Of a DNA stretch of 64,000 nt, positions 22,863-34,740 are shown piece by piece; the first letter of the stretch is position 1, and each line of letters opens with the position of its first letter. The notes below the pieces were generated by a model, which did no database searches, had not been told where the DNA came from, and was given only the letters and a program-made list of their open reading frames with translations. The stretch is from Trichopria drosophilae (lineage: Eukaryota > Arthropoda > Insecta > Hymenoptera > Diapriidae), in contig CM059584.1 of NCBI GenBank assembly GCA_030407085.1, forward strand, positions 2,599,501 through 2,663,500, read 5' to 3'. The position numbers and the translations under genes were made by a program.

Positions 22863-24290
22863 TATATCTGTAGGAAACATTATATTAATGAAACTTTCCT
22901 AATGACGTTTTTTGTTTCAGAAATGTATTATTTTCTATTTTTTCTAACTTATTCTGGATTAATAAATAAAAAACTTGTTTGAATGAGGAAGTACTCTTTC
23001 TTCCCTGTTACTCGAAATTTTATTTTACACAAATTTTATTTAAAAGAATTGTTATTCTTTTAATTAATAAGTGTATTTTATTTAATAGAAATCTGGTTTA
23101 GTCATATCGTTAAGTGTAAACATTGTTTTTGAAAAAATCGTTTTTTTTTATAGGAAATATGAAAGCATTTTCAAAAATATTAATACTGAAACTTTCAGTT
23201 TAAAATTTTAGCAGAACAAATACAAGATCAAGTTAGTTATGATGTATTCGTCTTAAAAATTCGTAAAATGATGAAAAAGTTTGGAAACGATTAAAAATGC
23301 CATTCACTAATATAAAAGAAACCGTAGGACTGACTGAAGTTTCAAAATTTGAAGGATTACTTATTATTTAGTATTTTAAATGTCACATTATTAACTTCTG
23401 TTGTTATGTACCATAAATAAGCAATACTAATTTTTTCAGTAACCATGAAATTTAAATTGAATGATCTAATAAAATGTAATTTACGTAAATGATGGCATAT
23501 GAATAATTATTTTAGAAAAATATTCTAATTAAAAAAATATTAGATGAAAATCAAATTTACCTGAAATTTATTTTTATATTTTAAATTTCAAACAAACAAT
23601 AACAGTTTATATACATACACTATCATTTCATTTACTTTGATAATACTCATGTAATACGAAAAATTTTTCAGTCTCTTTTACCAAGAGTCAGTTAATTTTA
23701 TAAATTTGAAAGGTTTTTTTTAACAGCTTACTGACTGTGAGCACAAATTCATGATTTTATTTGTAATTAATTTAAGTAATTTTCAACGTATTCAAACAAC
23801 GACTTAATCTAACCTTTTAAAAGAAAGCAATTCATAGGTAAAATGTTTTACTGTTTTCTAAAATGTAAGATGTAAATGTTTATAATAATTTTTATTGGAA
23901 ATAAAAACACGAGAATGAAAAGTTTCAGTAAGTCCCACACTCACATATTCACAAATATATTTTCATAATCATTATTTTTTATATTTTTTGAAAAGAAATT
24001 TTGTATTATTTTGTATAATTTCATCTTATTACTTTCGTATTATTTTCTGTTTCAAGAACTAATATGAATAAATAATATTTCTATAATGGTAGCTGAAATG
24101 TTAAATGGCTTTAATTTTTTGATTGAAAAGATTCCCTTGTGAAAATAATCAGAATAGAAGAATTTTTTTAAACTTTGATGTTATATTACGATAAATTTTA
24201 TAATGACAAATGAAAGATAATTGATAATAAGGTTATAAAGATGATGGCCTAGAATGACGAAAAAATAGAGACTAGCTGATCTGGCATCAC
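22863..24290. other. AT-rich intergenic DNA, nothing recognised
   Basis: No open frame of interest and no clear repeat structure. Composition is AT-rich throughout. Confidence 0.5.
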
Positions 24291-27200
24291 TTTTTTAATT
24301 TTAAAAAACGCCAAAAACACAGAAATAAAGCAAAAAATGCAAATCAGAAACAAAAGTAATTATCCAATTCATCAACAATAAGCACAATTATTCGAAATTA
24401 ATTAGAGAATATAAAACGTAAATTGAGAGAAATTGGGATAATTTTACAATTTGACGAAGAATTTGTCGACTGGTCAGAATTTTTGTTAGGCACTATTATT
24501 TCAGTAAATTTTCCAACAATTTGCACCAATTTTTCAAATTTCATTTTAATTATGCAGTTACTAAATAATATATATAAAATATTTTTAAATACGTCCTATA
24601 CGAAATGAGTAACTAATCACTTAATTAGTCGTGTTAGAAAAAAATATTTTTTTTTTGTTTTCATAGGGAGGGTTTACTCACAAAAGCTTCTCTATGAAAT
24701 AAACATTTAAAAAATAGAAAAAGTTATTAGTTCAGAAAAAAAATTGATAAAATAGTTAGTAAACAAATTATTTAATTAATCTGTATGTTTGGTTTCTTGG
24801 TAAACTTTCTTATTCTTTAACTAGATGCAGGTGCAATTTATATTGGTAAATTAATTTTGAAAATGTACTTTTAAACCAAAATCTGATAGTGAATCTATTT
24901 TGTGAGTATTTATTTGTTATTCTTATCGTGTTTTAATATAGAAAATAACCAAACCAAGAATGTATGAAATCTTATTTAAGGCTGCTTTGAAAGTAGCAAA
25001 AACTATTTAAGAAAAAAAAAACACTGATATAACATTTTAAACATCATTTGAAAAGTAGTAAATAAAAAGTTACAAGTAAGTACTTACTAAATATTACTAC
25101 TAAATATATTCTCTAAATAAATGAACTTACGAAAAAGAAGTAAGAAAACTAAAATCTTTTAAAAAGAAAAAAAATATTTTCTTGATTGAAGTGAAAATTT
25201 ATTAACAAAAATCCTGACCAGTAGACCAATTCTTTGACCGAATACTTATATTAACTATACAATCTCTCTCAATTGATGTATTATATTCCCTAATTAATTT
25301 CGATGAATTTTATATTTACTTTTACTTCTCCGTTGCATTCTTCTATTTCCATGTTTTTGAAGTTTTTTAAAATGGAAAGTTCTCATACTAAATTAATTTG
25401 TTTTTTACTTTATTCTTTTATAATAATTGCATTTTATAGTTTGTATTTTTTTAGTAATTTTATGCCGACATCATGTTTATTATCTTGGTATCGATTATAT
25501 TTCATTTATGATTATAAAATACATCGCAATTAGCGTAAAACTTTTAAAATATAATAAAAAATTCTTCTATTTTGATTAATTATAATTGAAAAATATCTTA
25601 AAAATTGTTTCTTTTAAATTAGAAAATTAAAGGCATTTAATGTTTCGCCTATCATTGTAACCGTCATCAGAAATTTTATTTATCCATATCAGTTCTATGA
25701 AATAAAAAGTAATACAAAAGCTGAAAATATACAACAAAAATAGTAAAAACAAATAAAAAATGGTAATTTTTTTAAAGTGTAAAACATTTTCTAAATAATT
25801 ACGAATAAATTTTTTTTTATTAAATTTTAATATTTAAAAAACAAAATATTTTTATAGGTTAAGAAAATTGTTTACTGCTTTTATTCTAGCACCATTGCAT
25901 TCCTCGTATTAACATTAGACAAAAAATAATTTTTTAACAATTTTTTTAAGGCGTATTTCATAGAGCTGATTTTGTGGGTATACCTCCGCCTCCTTAAGAA
26001 ATTTGTCTCCTTTATAGTAAATCTGACTTTTTCCGAAAACTTTTTACAACATTCATGCCAAAGTTACATTGGATTCTACATCTGTCAAATTTGAATAAAT
26101 AATAAATACGCACCAAATAGATTCGCCATCCTACTTTTGTTTAAAAGTACTTTCAAAGTTAATTTACGAATATAAATGGTACACTGAGTTAAAGAATAGG
26201 AAAGTTTATAAAAAAAACGTGCGGATTAGTTAAAGCAATTTTTTAACGTTAAAAGTTACTAAACATAGTGAAATAAATTATCAATACTCCGGATGCAAAA
26301 AATGTGTGCTGAAACAAATGTTTCTGAGTATTTACTCACATTATGAAAAATATCAAATTATAACAAATATTTATTTTATGGTTAATCCATTTGTTTCCAT
26401 TATAGGAAATTTTATTTTTTCAAACACTTTTTACTACATCCATTGCTACACTAGATTCTACATACAAATGTGTTTATTTTCTTCATTAAAACACGATTGT
26501 AACTGAAAGTCTTTTCATGACCAATTGAGGAACAATGGAGGTAATGTTTCAAATTTAATTCCCATTGTGTATGTTAAATTATTGGGGAAGTTTTGTTTTA
26601 TAAGATAAACGTTACATGAATATTAAAACGTTTAATAATAAATAAAATACGAAATGAGTAAATAGTCACTTAAATGGTCGCATATTAAACTTTTTTTTTT
26701 GTTTTTAACAAATCTGTCTCCTTCGTTTTTTATACCGGACTTACTTGAAGAAAATATATCCTTAGATCAAATTAGTATTTACTTGTTATTCTAGTAATGT
26801 CTTCTTTGAATTTACAATTTTTCGTTAAAAAACTTATTCCACATATTTTCAATTTGGTTATTTCGTAATTTACAACATGATTAGAATAACAAAAAAATAT
26901 GCACCAAATGGATTCTCCATGTATTTCTGTTTAAAAATGTCATAAACATGGAAATAAAGTAGAATTCACATTCAAAAGTAACTTCAAGTATTTGCGATTC
27001 ATTCGAACGATCACTTTATAGTAATTTTTCGAAAATAATTTACAACCATAAAAAGTCAAAATTTGTGTTCGTTGTATGGGACATTATTTTACTAGATTTT
27101 TTGAAAGATTAAAGTTACTAAATAAATTTAAAAACAATGTTTACTAAGTCCTATATAAAATACATGCACTATAAAAAAATACTTTCGGTATTCCAATAAA

Positions 27201-27630
27201 TACTAACTTAACTTAATTAAGAACACATTATTTTTAACATTTATTTTCTAAACTTGCGACAATTGAAGAAAATATTTTTTAATTGTAATAAATTTGTCAT
27301 TTTTAGTAAATCTGACTTACATCAACAAATATTTCCTTACATTAAGTATTAAACTTAATAAAAGCTTGTATTTTTGTTAGAAGATTTAAAATAAAAAAAA
27401 TTGACTGATATTCCAAATTTCGATTAAAAACAAATTTTCTTGAACATCGTTCAAACAATTTTTAAACTGGATTACACATAGTACCAATTTGTTTATTTCT
27501 TAAAATTCGATTAGGATAAAGAAGCCGCACAAAATCGAATTGCCAACAAATTTTTTTTGTAATAACGTCACAAACATGAAATAAAATGAAAAATACAACT
27601 GACAAACAAAAGTAAACTTGAAGTACGTAC
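24290..27630 (+). repeat. Degenerate long-unit tandem array (~0.6-1 kb units)
   Basis: Several word groups recur in the same order along this stretch. GCACCAAATRGATTC-like words stand at 26110 and 26905, with a weaker form at 27530. TACGAAATGAGTAA followed by a TCACTTAA word occurs at 24597 and 26648. ACAT/AC-GAAATAAA followed by AAAAGTAA is at 24315, 26945 and 27575. AATTTGTC/AATCTGTCTCC occurs near 25995, 26708 and 27290. Diverged direct copies of one long unit are the simplest explanation. No protein is encoded. Confidence 0.4.
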
Positions 27631-27633
27631 GAT

Positions 27634-28080
27634 TCAGCAGAATGTCCACGTGGTTTCGTATAAAAAAAAAAACTTATGCACTCGTTTACCTCGCTCGCGA
27701 CGAATTAGAAACGAAATGGCGTTCGGTTGATCGGCACTGCTCTTTTTATAGGGTATCCCCTTCGGTGCACTCCCCTTACTCCCCTTAAGTTTCTTTGGGT
27801 AGGAGACAGATGGTGACAGTAATGGAGATGGAAATGCAGACGCTGATCGTTTCTTCAAGTTTCAGCCCCGAGTGTCACACGAGATCTAAACTTTTTAGAG
27901 GCTCTGGTGACTCTTTTTTACTTTATCGCTTTCTGATGTTGTTATTATTGTAAATCAGGTCGAGGGTTAGGCTCGGCTAGGCCGACAACGATACGGTCGA
28001 CGACGATAAGTTCGTTTTTTGTGAAGAGAGGTCAAATCTGAGGTCCCCGAGCTTTCACTCGTGGAGCAAATGTAGTCATC
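27634..28080 (-). other. GC-elevated island with a possible exon and a TATA-like box
   Basis: About 450 bases stand out from the AT-rich surroundings. On the minus strand an open frame (about 27855-27690) reads KKRSASAFPSPLLSPSVSYP, then KKLKGSKGSAPKGIPYKKSS and ADQPNAISFLIRRER, and meets a donor-like GAG|GTAAAC near 27687. There is no ATG, so it would have to be an internal exon. The same strand also has TATAAAAA at 27750-27743. Exon and promoter readings exclude each other and neither is proved. No family is recognised; a transposon fragment is also possible. Confidence 0.25.
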
Positions 28081-28394
28081 TTTCGATTAAATTCAAAATA
28101 GATAGTCACCAATTCTCAAATTTATGTTTTTTAATTTTACATATTTTTTTATTTTAAAAAGAGAAAAACGCGACGAAATTAAAAGAAATGAATGTATGTA
28201 TAATTTTTTCAAATTATTATAGTTAATTTACATCTCCAGAAATTTCAACCTTTAGTGCATTATGGTACCTTAAAGGTGGTAAACATAATTTTACAACATC
28301 AAAATTTAATCTTTGTGCCCTTTAAATATATTTGTTCAATAAAAAAAACCCGTAAAAAATGAGGGTCGGCAGTACCTAGACATAACCTCAAAAA
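28081..28394. other. AT-rich spacer
   Basis: No gene or repeat recognised. Confidence 0.5.
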
Positions 28395-28695
28395 ATAAAA
28401 AAAGTAGCTTTTATGGCAATGCAGGCTCACAAAAGATACATTATGGTTTGTTCCTGATAAAGACCGAATTCTTTCTTATACAACCCGCTCAACATGAATC
28501 AGGAGTAAAGAATTATGGCTGCTTAGCAAATTTCACAAGTAACCTCAAAAAACCTAAAAAAATTTTCGTAACGGTATAGGCTTAACGGAAAAAGCATATT
28601 TCTTTTCTTAAGTTGAGAACACATAATCGCAGCTTTTTTTATTCGAGGAATATGAATCTGCAATAGAAAAAGTGAGTCGCTATGGACATAACCTC
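28395..28695 (+). repeat. Arm 1 of a long inverted repeat pair (AACCTCAAAAA family)
   Basis: This block matches the reverse complement of 30465-30740. Shared landmarks are GTTTGTTYCKGATAAA, AGTAAAGAAT, AACCTCAAAAAACC, ATAGGCTTAAC, CTCAAGTTGAGAAC and GAATATGAATCTGCAATAGA. The word AACCTCAAAAA also stands at about 28386, 28546, 28690 and 29047, suggesting that the unit itself is tandem. Confidence 0.6.
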
Positions 28696-28738
28696 AAAAA
28701 GTATTTAAAAAATAGTATATTATGTGCCAAGGGCGCAA

Positions 28739-28960
28739 TTATCGATCTTCGACGATTGTGAAATTTGTCGCCCGAGCAAAGTGAGGGTAATAATCACACT
28801 CGTCGGAGATCGTAATTTCGCCCGTGGTCGATAATGTATTTTTTTCCGATTGCCGTAGGAATCGATAATTCGCGGCCGAAGATTTCGCCCTAGGTCGGGA
28901 AAACGAGTTTTGCGGCCAGAGGTTCAAAAAAAGCTTTTGTAGTGATATATACACAAAATT
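28739..28960. other. CpG-rich patch with ATTATCGA words in both orientations
   Basis: ATTATCGATC at the left is opposed by GTCGATAATG near 28825, and TCGATAATTC follows near 28862. Between them are TTTCGCCCG/GGTCG words. The patch lies between the two arms of the long inverted repeat and may be a separate inserted element. Open frames across it have no recognisable features. Confidence 0.3.
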
Positions 28961-30464
28961 AAGAAAATCTATGACTGTTCTCAAGTTAACATTCACCGAA
29001 CATGAATACGTAATTAAAAATATTGGTGACTCCGTAAATTTCAGATATAACCTCAAAAATCGTAAAAAATATATGTATTTTTAGTTCAAGAATATGACTT
29101 TTCTACAAGTTTTTAGATTATTCCAAAATCACTGGTGAAAATCTCTATCCTGTTGAAGTCAAATTTGATTTCATATAATCTAAAATGCTAGCCCAGTGTC
29201 GGATTTGTGTAGTCATTTATTAAATATGTATACACAATTATGTGTATCTCATACTACTGCAAATTTGCAAATAAAATGGAAATTCAAAGAAAATTGTTCA
29301 ACTTGTCTTATAATATGCCATATCTTATTATCCGCTGATGATATTAAAGACTTCGAAAGATTGCTTTCAAAGTGTATAAATAAAGCTCTCAAAGTATGCA
29401 TTTACCCTCTCAATTTTTATTTCCAATGAGTATTCCTTTTTTCAAATTGAGAGAGTACATTCTTTTCAAACATTATTGTTTCATAGATGTTAAATTTTAA
29501 ATTGTTCTTTCGATTCACATAAAAAGCAAAATTTTTTTTATTAATACTGCAATTGAAGACCTTTCAAATCGTTTTTTGAAAAAGTAGCTACATGTTTTTG
29601 TACTTTAGTTAAGATTCATTTTACCTTTAAAATGACTACCCACACATTTTCTGCGATTTTTTTACCGTAATATTTCTTTAAAAACATGATTTTTAATAAA
29701 AATTTTACTTTTGATCCTTGAAAAAATTTTTTTAATTTGACATATTCAGTGATTTATTGATACGCAAATCGGAATTATACGAGCCTTTCAAAAAAAGCCT
29801 CAAAATTTTAAAATATTTTTTTTTTGTTAACTTAAATTTAAAGTTTTCTAATTTAACAATTTTCGTAATTCTGTCTAGCATAAAGTATTGAACATTTAAA
29901 AATAAATATTATAAATAATTATATTAGATGTAATGTGAAAATAATTTTTCATTAAATTTTGTTTCTGAAGAAAAACAATCTATTTTTTATTTTTTTCCTT
30001 ATTTTGACTTCAGTTTTGTGTTTTCTATCTAATAGAAAGTATTTTTCGTATTTGACGTATTTTATATCGATCTTAGTTTTCGAAACAATACCACTTTTTA
30101 TAAAATTTTGTTATGTGCAGCTATTTGGCGAAATAAGTATATGCAAAAAACCGCGAACATAGGAATTTTTTTTAATTTTTATGGCCATAAATTCGGAAAT
30201 ATCCATCGCAGGTCAAATGCTCTTACAGATGAATTGTAGGGCTTAAAAAAGCTTGAAAATGAGCCCTCACTCGTTGAAATGACTTAAAAGACGTCCGGGA
30301 TGTTGCAAACAATTTTTTTTTCTAAACTTCAATGGCCCGTTACTCAAATTCCGAGCCTCAGATCCAATTTTGGTATAGGACTTTTATGTTTGAAATATCA
30401 TGGAAAATCACCTTCTGAAATATTTAAACCCAGTTCTTGGACACCCTGTATATCGCTATAAAAG
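28961..30464. other. AT-rich spacer between the inverted arms
   Basis: No gene recognised. Near 30440 it contains TTGGACACCCTGTATATC, a sequence type often seen at the ends of insect repeats, right at the edge of arm 2. Confidence 0.45.
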
Positions 30465-30740
30465 CATTTATTTTAAGATTGGGATTCGTGTTTTCTATTG
30501 CAGATTCATATTCATCCAATAAGAAAGATGAGATTAATGCGTTCTCAACTTGAGAAATGATATATTTATTTTCTGTTAAGCCTATGTTGCTATAAACATG
30601 TTTTTTTTAATGGTTTTTTGAGGTTATTTGTAAAATTTCCCAAGCGGCAATCATTCTTTACTGCATATAGATTAATAATCAGTTGATCAACAGAAATAAT
30701 GCCGCTTTTATCCGAAACAAACTATAATATACATTTTTTC
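30465..30740 (-). repeat. Arm 2 of the long inverted repeat pair
   Basis: Reverse-complement match of 28395-28695, with the same landmarks in opposite order. The arms are about 1.8 kb apart. Either two copies of one repeat inserted in opposite directions or the ends of a single 2.3 kb element would give this layout. Confidence 0.6.
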
Positions 30741-33010
30741 AGCGTATCGCCATTAAACACTAATTTTTTATCAGTTTTATTAATTTATGTTTTGGATTTG
30801 CCAAGCGACCCTCCCTTTTTGTGGTTGTTATTGAACAAATAATACAATTAAAATTATTTTTTTTAATTACGGATTCTTCAGATGTAGTATTAATAAAAAA
30901 AATATTACGCGTCAAGAAAATTTTCAAAGGCAAGAGTGTTAAAAGTGGGAAGAACAATGTTATAAAATTCAAGATTTTTAAAATGTAACAAATTAAGATA
31001 GATAACAAAATTCAGCTGTCAAATGATTGAATATCAATTGTCATAAGTCAGAAGCTTACGTATTCCTTCTAAAAATAAATTAATCTATACTAATATATTA
31101 ATAAATATTATACTAAAGTAATATACTAATAAAATAAAAGATTTATTTCTGACGTGGCATGTTATGGAAGAATGAACTACGAATCGTAATTTTTGTCCAT
31201 TTAAAAAAGATTTGAATCAATATAATGGGTGAACATTTCATACCTCAAAAATACTGTAGCTAATGCTCTTCAATTTGTAGTAATTTCACGGTATTTACAG
31301 ACATTGTTGATACAAGTTTAACAATTCCTTTGTATTCGACGTAATATGTGCTTACTCGTGTATTTTTTCCTCACTTCAATGAAATTCAAATTTCCATACT
31401 GTAATTAAAATTACCAACTTAATTAGAAAATTGCATTCTTTTCTATAGTTCGATGCATTTAATAAATATTTTTGTTAACGTCATTATGAACAATTATTGT
31501 TATTTAAGAATTACTAATAATTACATTTTAGTATCAGTGGTTTTGCTATCTGCACTTTAATCACTGTAATGGTATTCCATATCATTATTCCAATCAAAGG
31601 AAATAAAAAATACTTTCACTATTAGCAAAATCCAAGCAACTCTTTTATATTATGTGTGAAGTATTCACTAATTTAGAATGAACTTTTATTCGTGTTGAAT
31701 TAAAACATTCACTCTTCCTAATAGAGTTGCTCGGTTTCATTTGGTTCGTGATATATCAATTGAGAGTTTTACAAATTATCTAGTTCAAGTAGTAAGCTAT
31801 AAACAACTAAAGTTTTTCTACATACAAATAATTACTAAAAATGATTTACTTTTACTATCTTACAAAAACTTAAATGATGTTTAAGTTGCTACTTTTTATT
31901 TTGTCTAATTTGCATTTTAATCAATCTCTATAAAATAATACGAGAAACCATTTTTAAATTAAAATTACCTAACAAAATTATTATTTACGTTGAAAAATCA
32001 TTTATTAATTACAAAACTAAAAAGGTTGAGAGAACGAAAGTTTTTATGATTCGAAAAATAGATGAAATTTAGAAAATATAAAATAAAAAATGTTTTAGAA
32101 AAGTGAGAATTATATATACAAATTAATAATATTCAGAAAAGTTACTTAAACAGTCGATAAAATTCAATATTATAAATAACATTTATATTTTTTTCGAAGT
32201 AAACGGTCAGGAAGAACAAAAATTATATTTGTTAGAGAAATTTGTTATTAACGTAAAAAAAAAATGAAAATCGTCAAAATTTCGGCCGTTTACGTGCATG
32301 GACTTCGAAAATTAGAAGATCAACTATATAATGCATAGCAATCATTTAACAATTCCAAAAATTCATGTATATGCAACATGAAAAATAGACAATAATTTAA
32401 AATAGATCATTCTCTACTATAGATTTTTTCTAAACTTTTATTAGGAAACATTAAATAACAATGACTTTTTTTGCAAACATTTTCTATTGAAAAGTATAAT
32501 ATTCTTAAGTAAAATTCTTGTTCAACCTCCTTTAAAATTAGTTCAATTAACCGCGTCATAACATTACATAAATGCTAAGAATGACTAAAAAAGCATAATT
32601 GATATATCTACGACATGAAAACTCAATTAGATAATAGCAAAGCCTCAGCACGAAAGTTTAGCGATTTAATTCGCATCTAGGAAATTATTATTTGTATTTT
32701 TCTCTATTCTAACATGCAAAGCTTCAATAAATTTAAAATTTAAAATGATTTAGTGCTGTGTTTGATTAAGAATTGGTAATATCAAAAAACTATAGTTCAA
32801 GATTCAATATGCATTTTATTAAAACTTGTTTTTTTCATTTTTTAAAAAACTATATAAAAATACACATTGCTGCTAGAATTAAAAATAGAATTGATGATGT
32901 GAATTCTATAAATTTCTTGGAATGAGAAATCATTATCGAGTGTAAATTGAGTTTCTTTAGTGAAAGAATGAATTTTCAGACTCAACAAGCAAAAATTCAC
33001 TCTGATGGAG
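30741..33010. other. AT-rich intergenic DNA with small MITE remnants
   Basis: No gene supported. It includes a partial copy of the 22.6 kb MITE near 31700-31745 (TTCACTCTTCCTAATAGAGT, then TGCTCGGTTT) and a weaker relative near 32905-33005. Confidence 0.45.
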
Positions 33011-33269
33011 TACACTGAGAGAAAAACAGGGTTAATGGAACCACGAAGAAATAGTAGAAATGATTTTAACATATGTAAATAGTAGAATTAACCACATGAA
33101 GAGTTGATATTTGAGGCTATGTACGAATGATTTAAGTACAGGAAAATAGTAAATGGAACAATTTTATTGTTTTATTTATTCTGGAAATAGTTAATTTAAC
33201 TACTTTTTGAAATAAAGCGTTTTAATATTATAAAATGGTTCCATTAACTATTTTATTTCTTTCTGTATA
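33011..33269. mobile_element. MITE with TACACTGAGAGAAAAA-type inverted ends
   Basis: The left end TACACTGAGAGAAAAACAGG continues GTTAATGGAACCA. The right end is the inverse: TGGTTCCATTAACTATTTTA then TTTCTTTCTGTATA. Inside, ATAGTARAWTTAAC-like words repeat. At 259 bp with no coding capacity it is a non-autonomous DNA element. Confidence 0.7.
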
Positions 33270-33599
33270 CTAGTTCACTTTTTGAGTAGAATGACTCAGT
33301 GTTAAGTTATTAACCAGCAAATTTTTGTTGAAAAAAAACCTAGAAAAAAATGTAAAGATGTCGAATGAACTGACTGTGGTCACTAGATGACAGTAATTTG
33401 CCTCTTTTCACTCTCATAAACATTTTATTGTTGTAATTGTATTTAACGTTAATCATTATATTATATTTACCGATACAATGACTGTGTTAAGTAACTATAA
33501 TCTTCAATTCATATTAAAGTACTCCAAATTATATCTAAGCTCACAAATTTGGCTTGAACGCACGTATTACATTTTAATTGACATAATCAAGTTTTTATA
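33270..33599. other. AT-rich spacer
   Basis: Nothing recognised between the MITE and the LINE tail. Confidence 0.5.
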
Positions 33600-33836
33600 T
33601 GTGTGCGGGTATGAGTGAGTGTGTGATTTCGTGTATTAGCCTTATTTCTTTTCTTTCTTTATGTAATATGTATGATTTTATTATTTTGTTTTTATTCGTT
33701 TTTTGTTTCCCCTGGTCAGTCTGTAAAACAGCAATTGCTGTGGCTCGCCCTTTGGCATTTTTGTATTATTTATATCCTGTATTGTTTTTGTAATTGCCAA
33801 TAAAGACGTGATTATTATTATTATTATTATTATTAT
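33600..33836 (+). mobile_element. 3' end of a 5'-truncated LINE with (ATT)n tail
   Basis: The block ends with AATTGCCAATAAAGACGTGA followed directly by a run of ATT units (33811-33836). A poly(A)-signal-like AATAAA just before a short microsatellite tail is the 3' signature of insect jockey/CR1-type LINEs. No ORF2 sequence precedes it, so this is a severely 5'-truncated insertion, the usual result of incomplete target-primed reverse transcription. Confidence 0.6.
33811..33836 (+). repeat. (ATT)n microsatellite tail
   Basis: About eight ATT units terminating the LINE 3' end. Confidence 0.9.
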
Positions 33837-34740
33837 ATGGGATGCAAATTCATTCACACGCAAAGAAACTTATTAATCCCATTATACGTAAAATTAAGAA
33901 ATATCCTTTTTATTGTCAGGAGGTTAATAAAAAAACCTATTTTTCTGTTTTACATAATCATATTCTCCATTTTGTTGTGAAAATATATATTCATAGAATA
34001 TTCAGAATTCAATATATAATTTAGAGAAATGTATGATTTTTCATGTAAAGAAGAAATTAAATTATTATTTTCAAAACTCCACAATTAACCTAACTAAGGG
34101 AATTATCAGCTAAACATCAAATTTATATTTCTCACATGTTTAATGATATAGTTCATTCCCAAGCAGGGACATTTTTTTATAAACACATGCAATTCCAATA
34201 TTTTTAGAAAATGTGATAAAACAATAATTTTATTTGGTAAATTAAGATTAGATTTAGATATTCTATTTTTATATGAACGCAAATTGTATATAAAATCTCG
34301 TAAAGTAATTTAGAGATAAACTTTTATTATGCGAAAATTTGCCATTTTGTGTAATAAAAATAGAATTAAATAACTAGAAGTGCTGTTATTGTTTACTTGG
34401 AGATTTTACTATGGCTTTTATATATTTTATATATTCAAATTTTTCAAACAAAATTGTAAATTGAGATAATGTCTCATCTAATTTTGGTCTAAATTGCATT
34501 GTTTCTTAGACAAAAATTACCGAAAATTTACATAATGCAATATCGTGGAAATTTATGAATTTAATTTCTTGAAACAATTAAGTTGAGGATTTAAATAAAG
34601 ACACTTTTTCTCGACAATTTTCTGTTGAACTGAACCATTTTTTAATTGTGAAATTAAAAACGTAGTTAGAGCGTCCGTCATTTTGAAGTTGTAATTTTGA
34701 ATTCAGTAAATCTGACTAGGAATTCGAATTGACCCACTTT
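33837..34740. other. AT-rich intergenic DNA
   Basis: No gene recognised. Confidence 0.5.

Noticed and set aside
28739..29056. A 105-codon minus-strand frame
   Set aside because: Falls in the CpG-rich patch and AACCTCAAAAA repeats; composition artefact.
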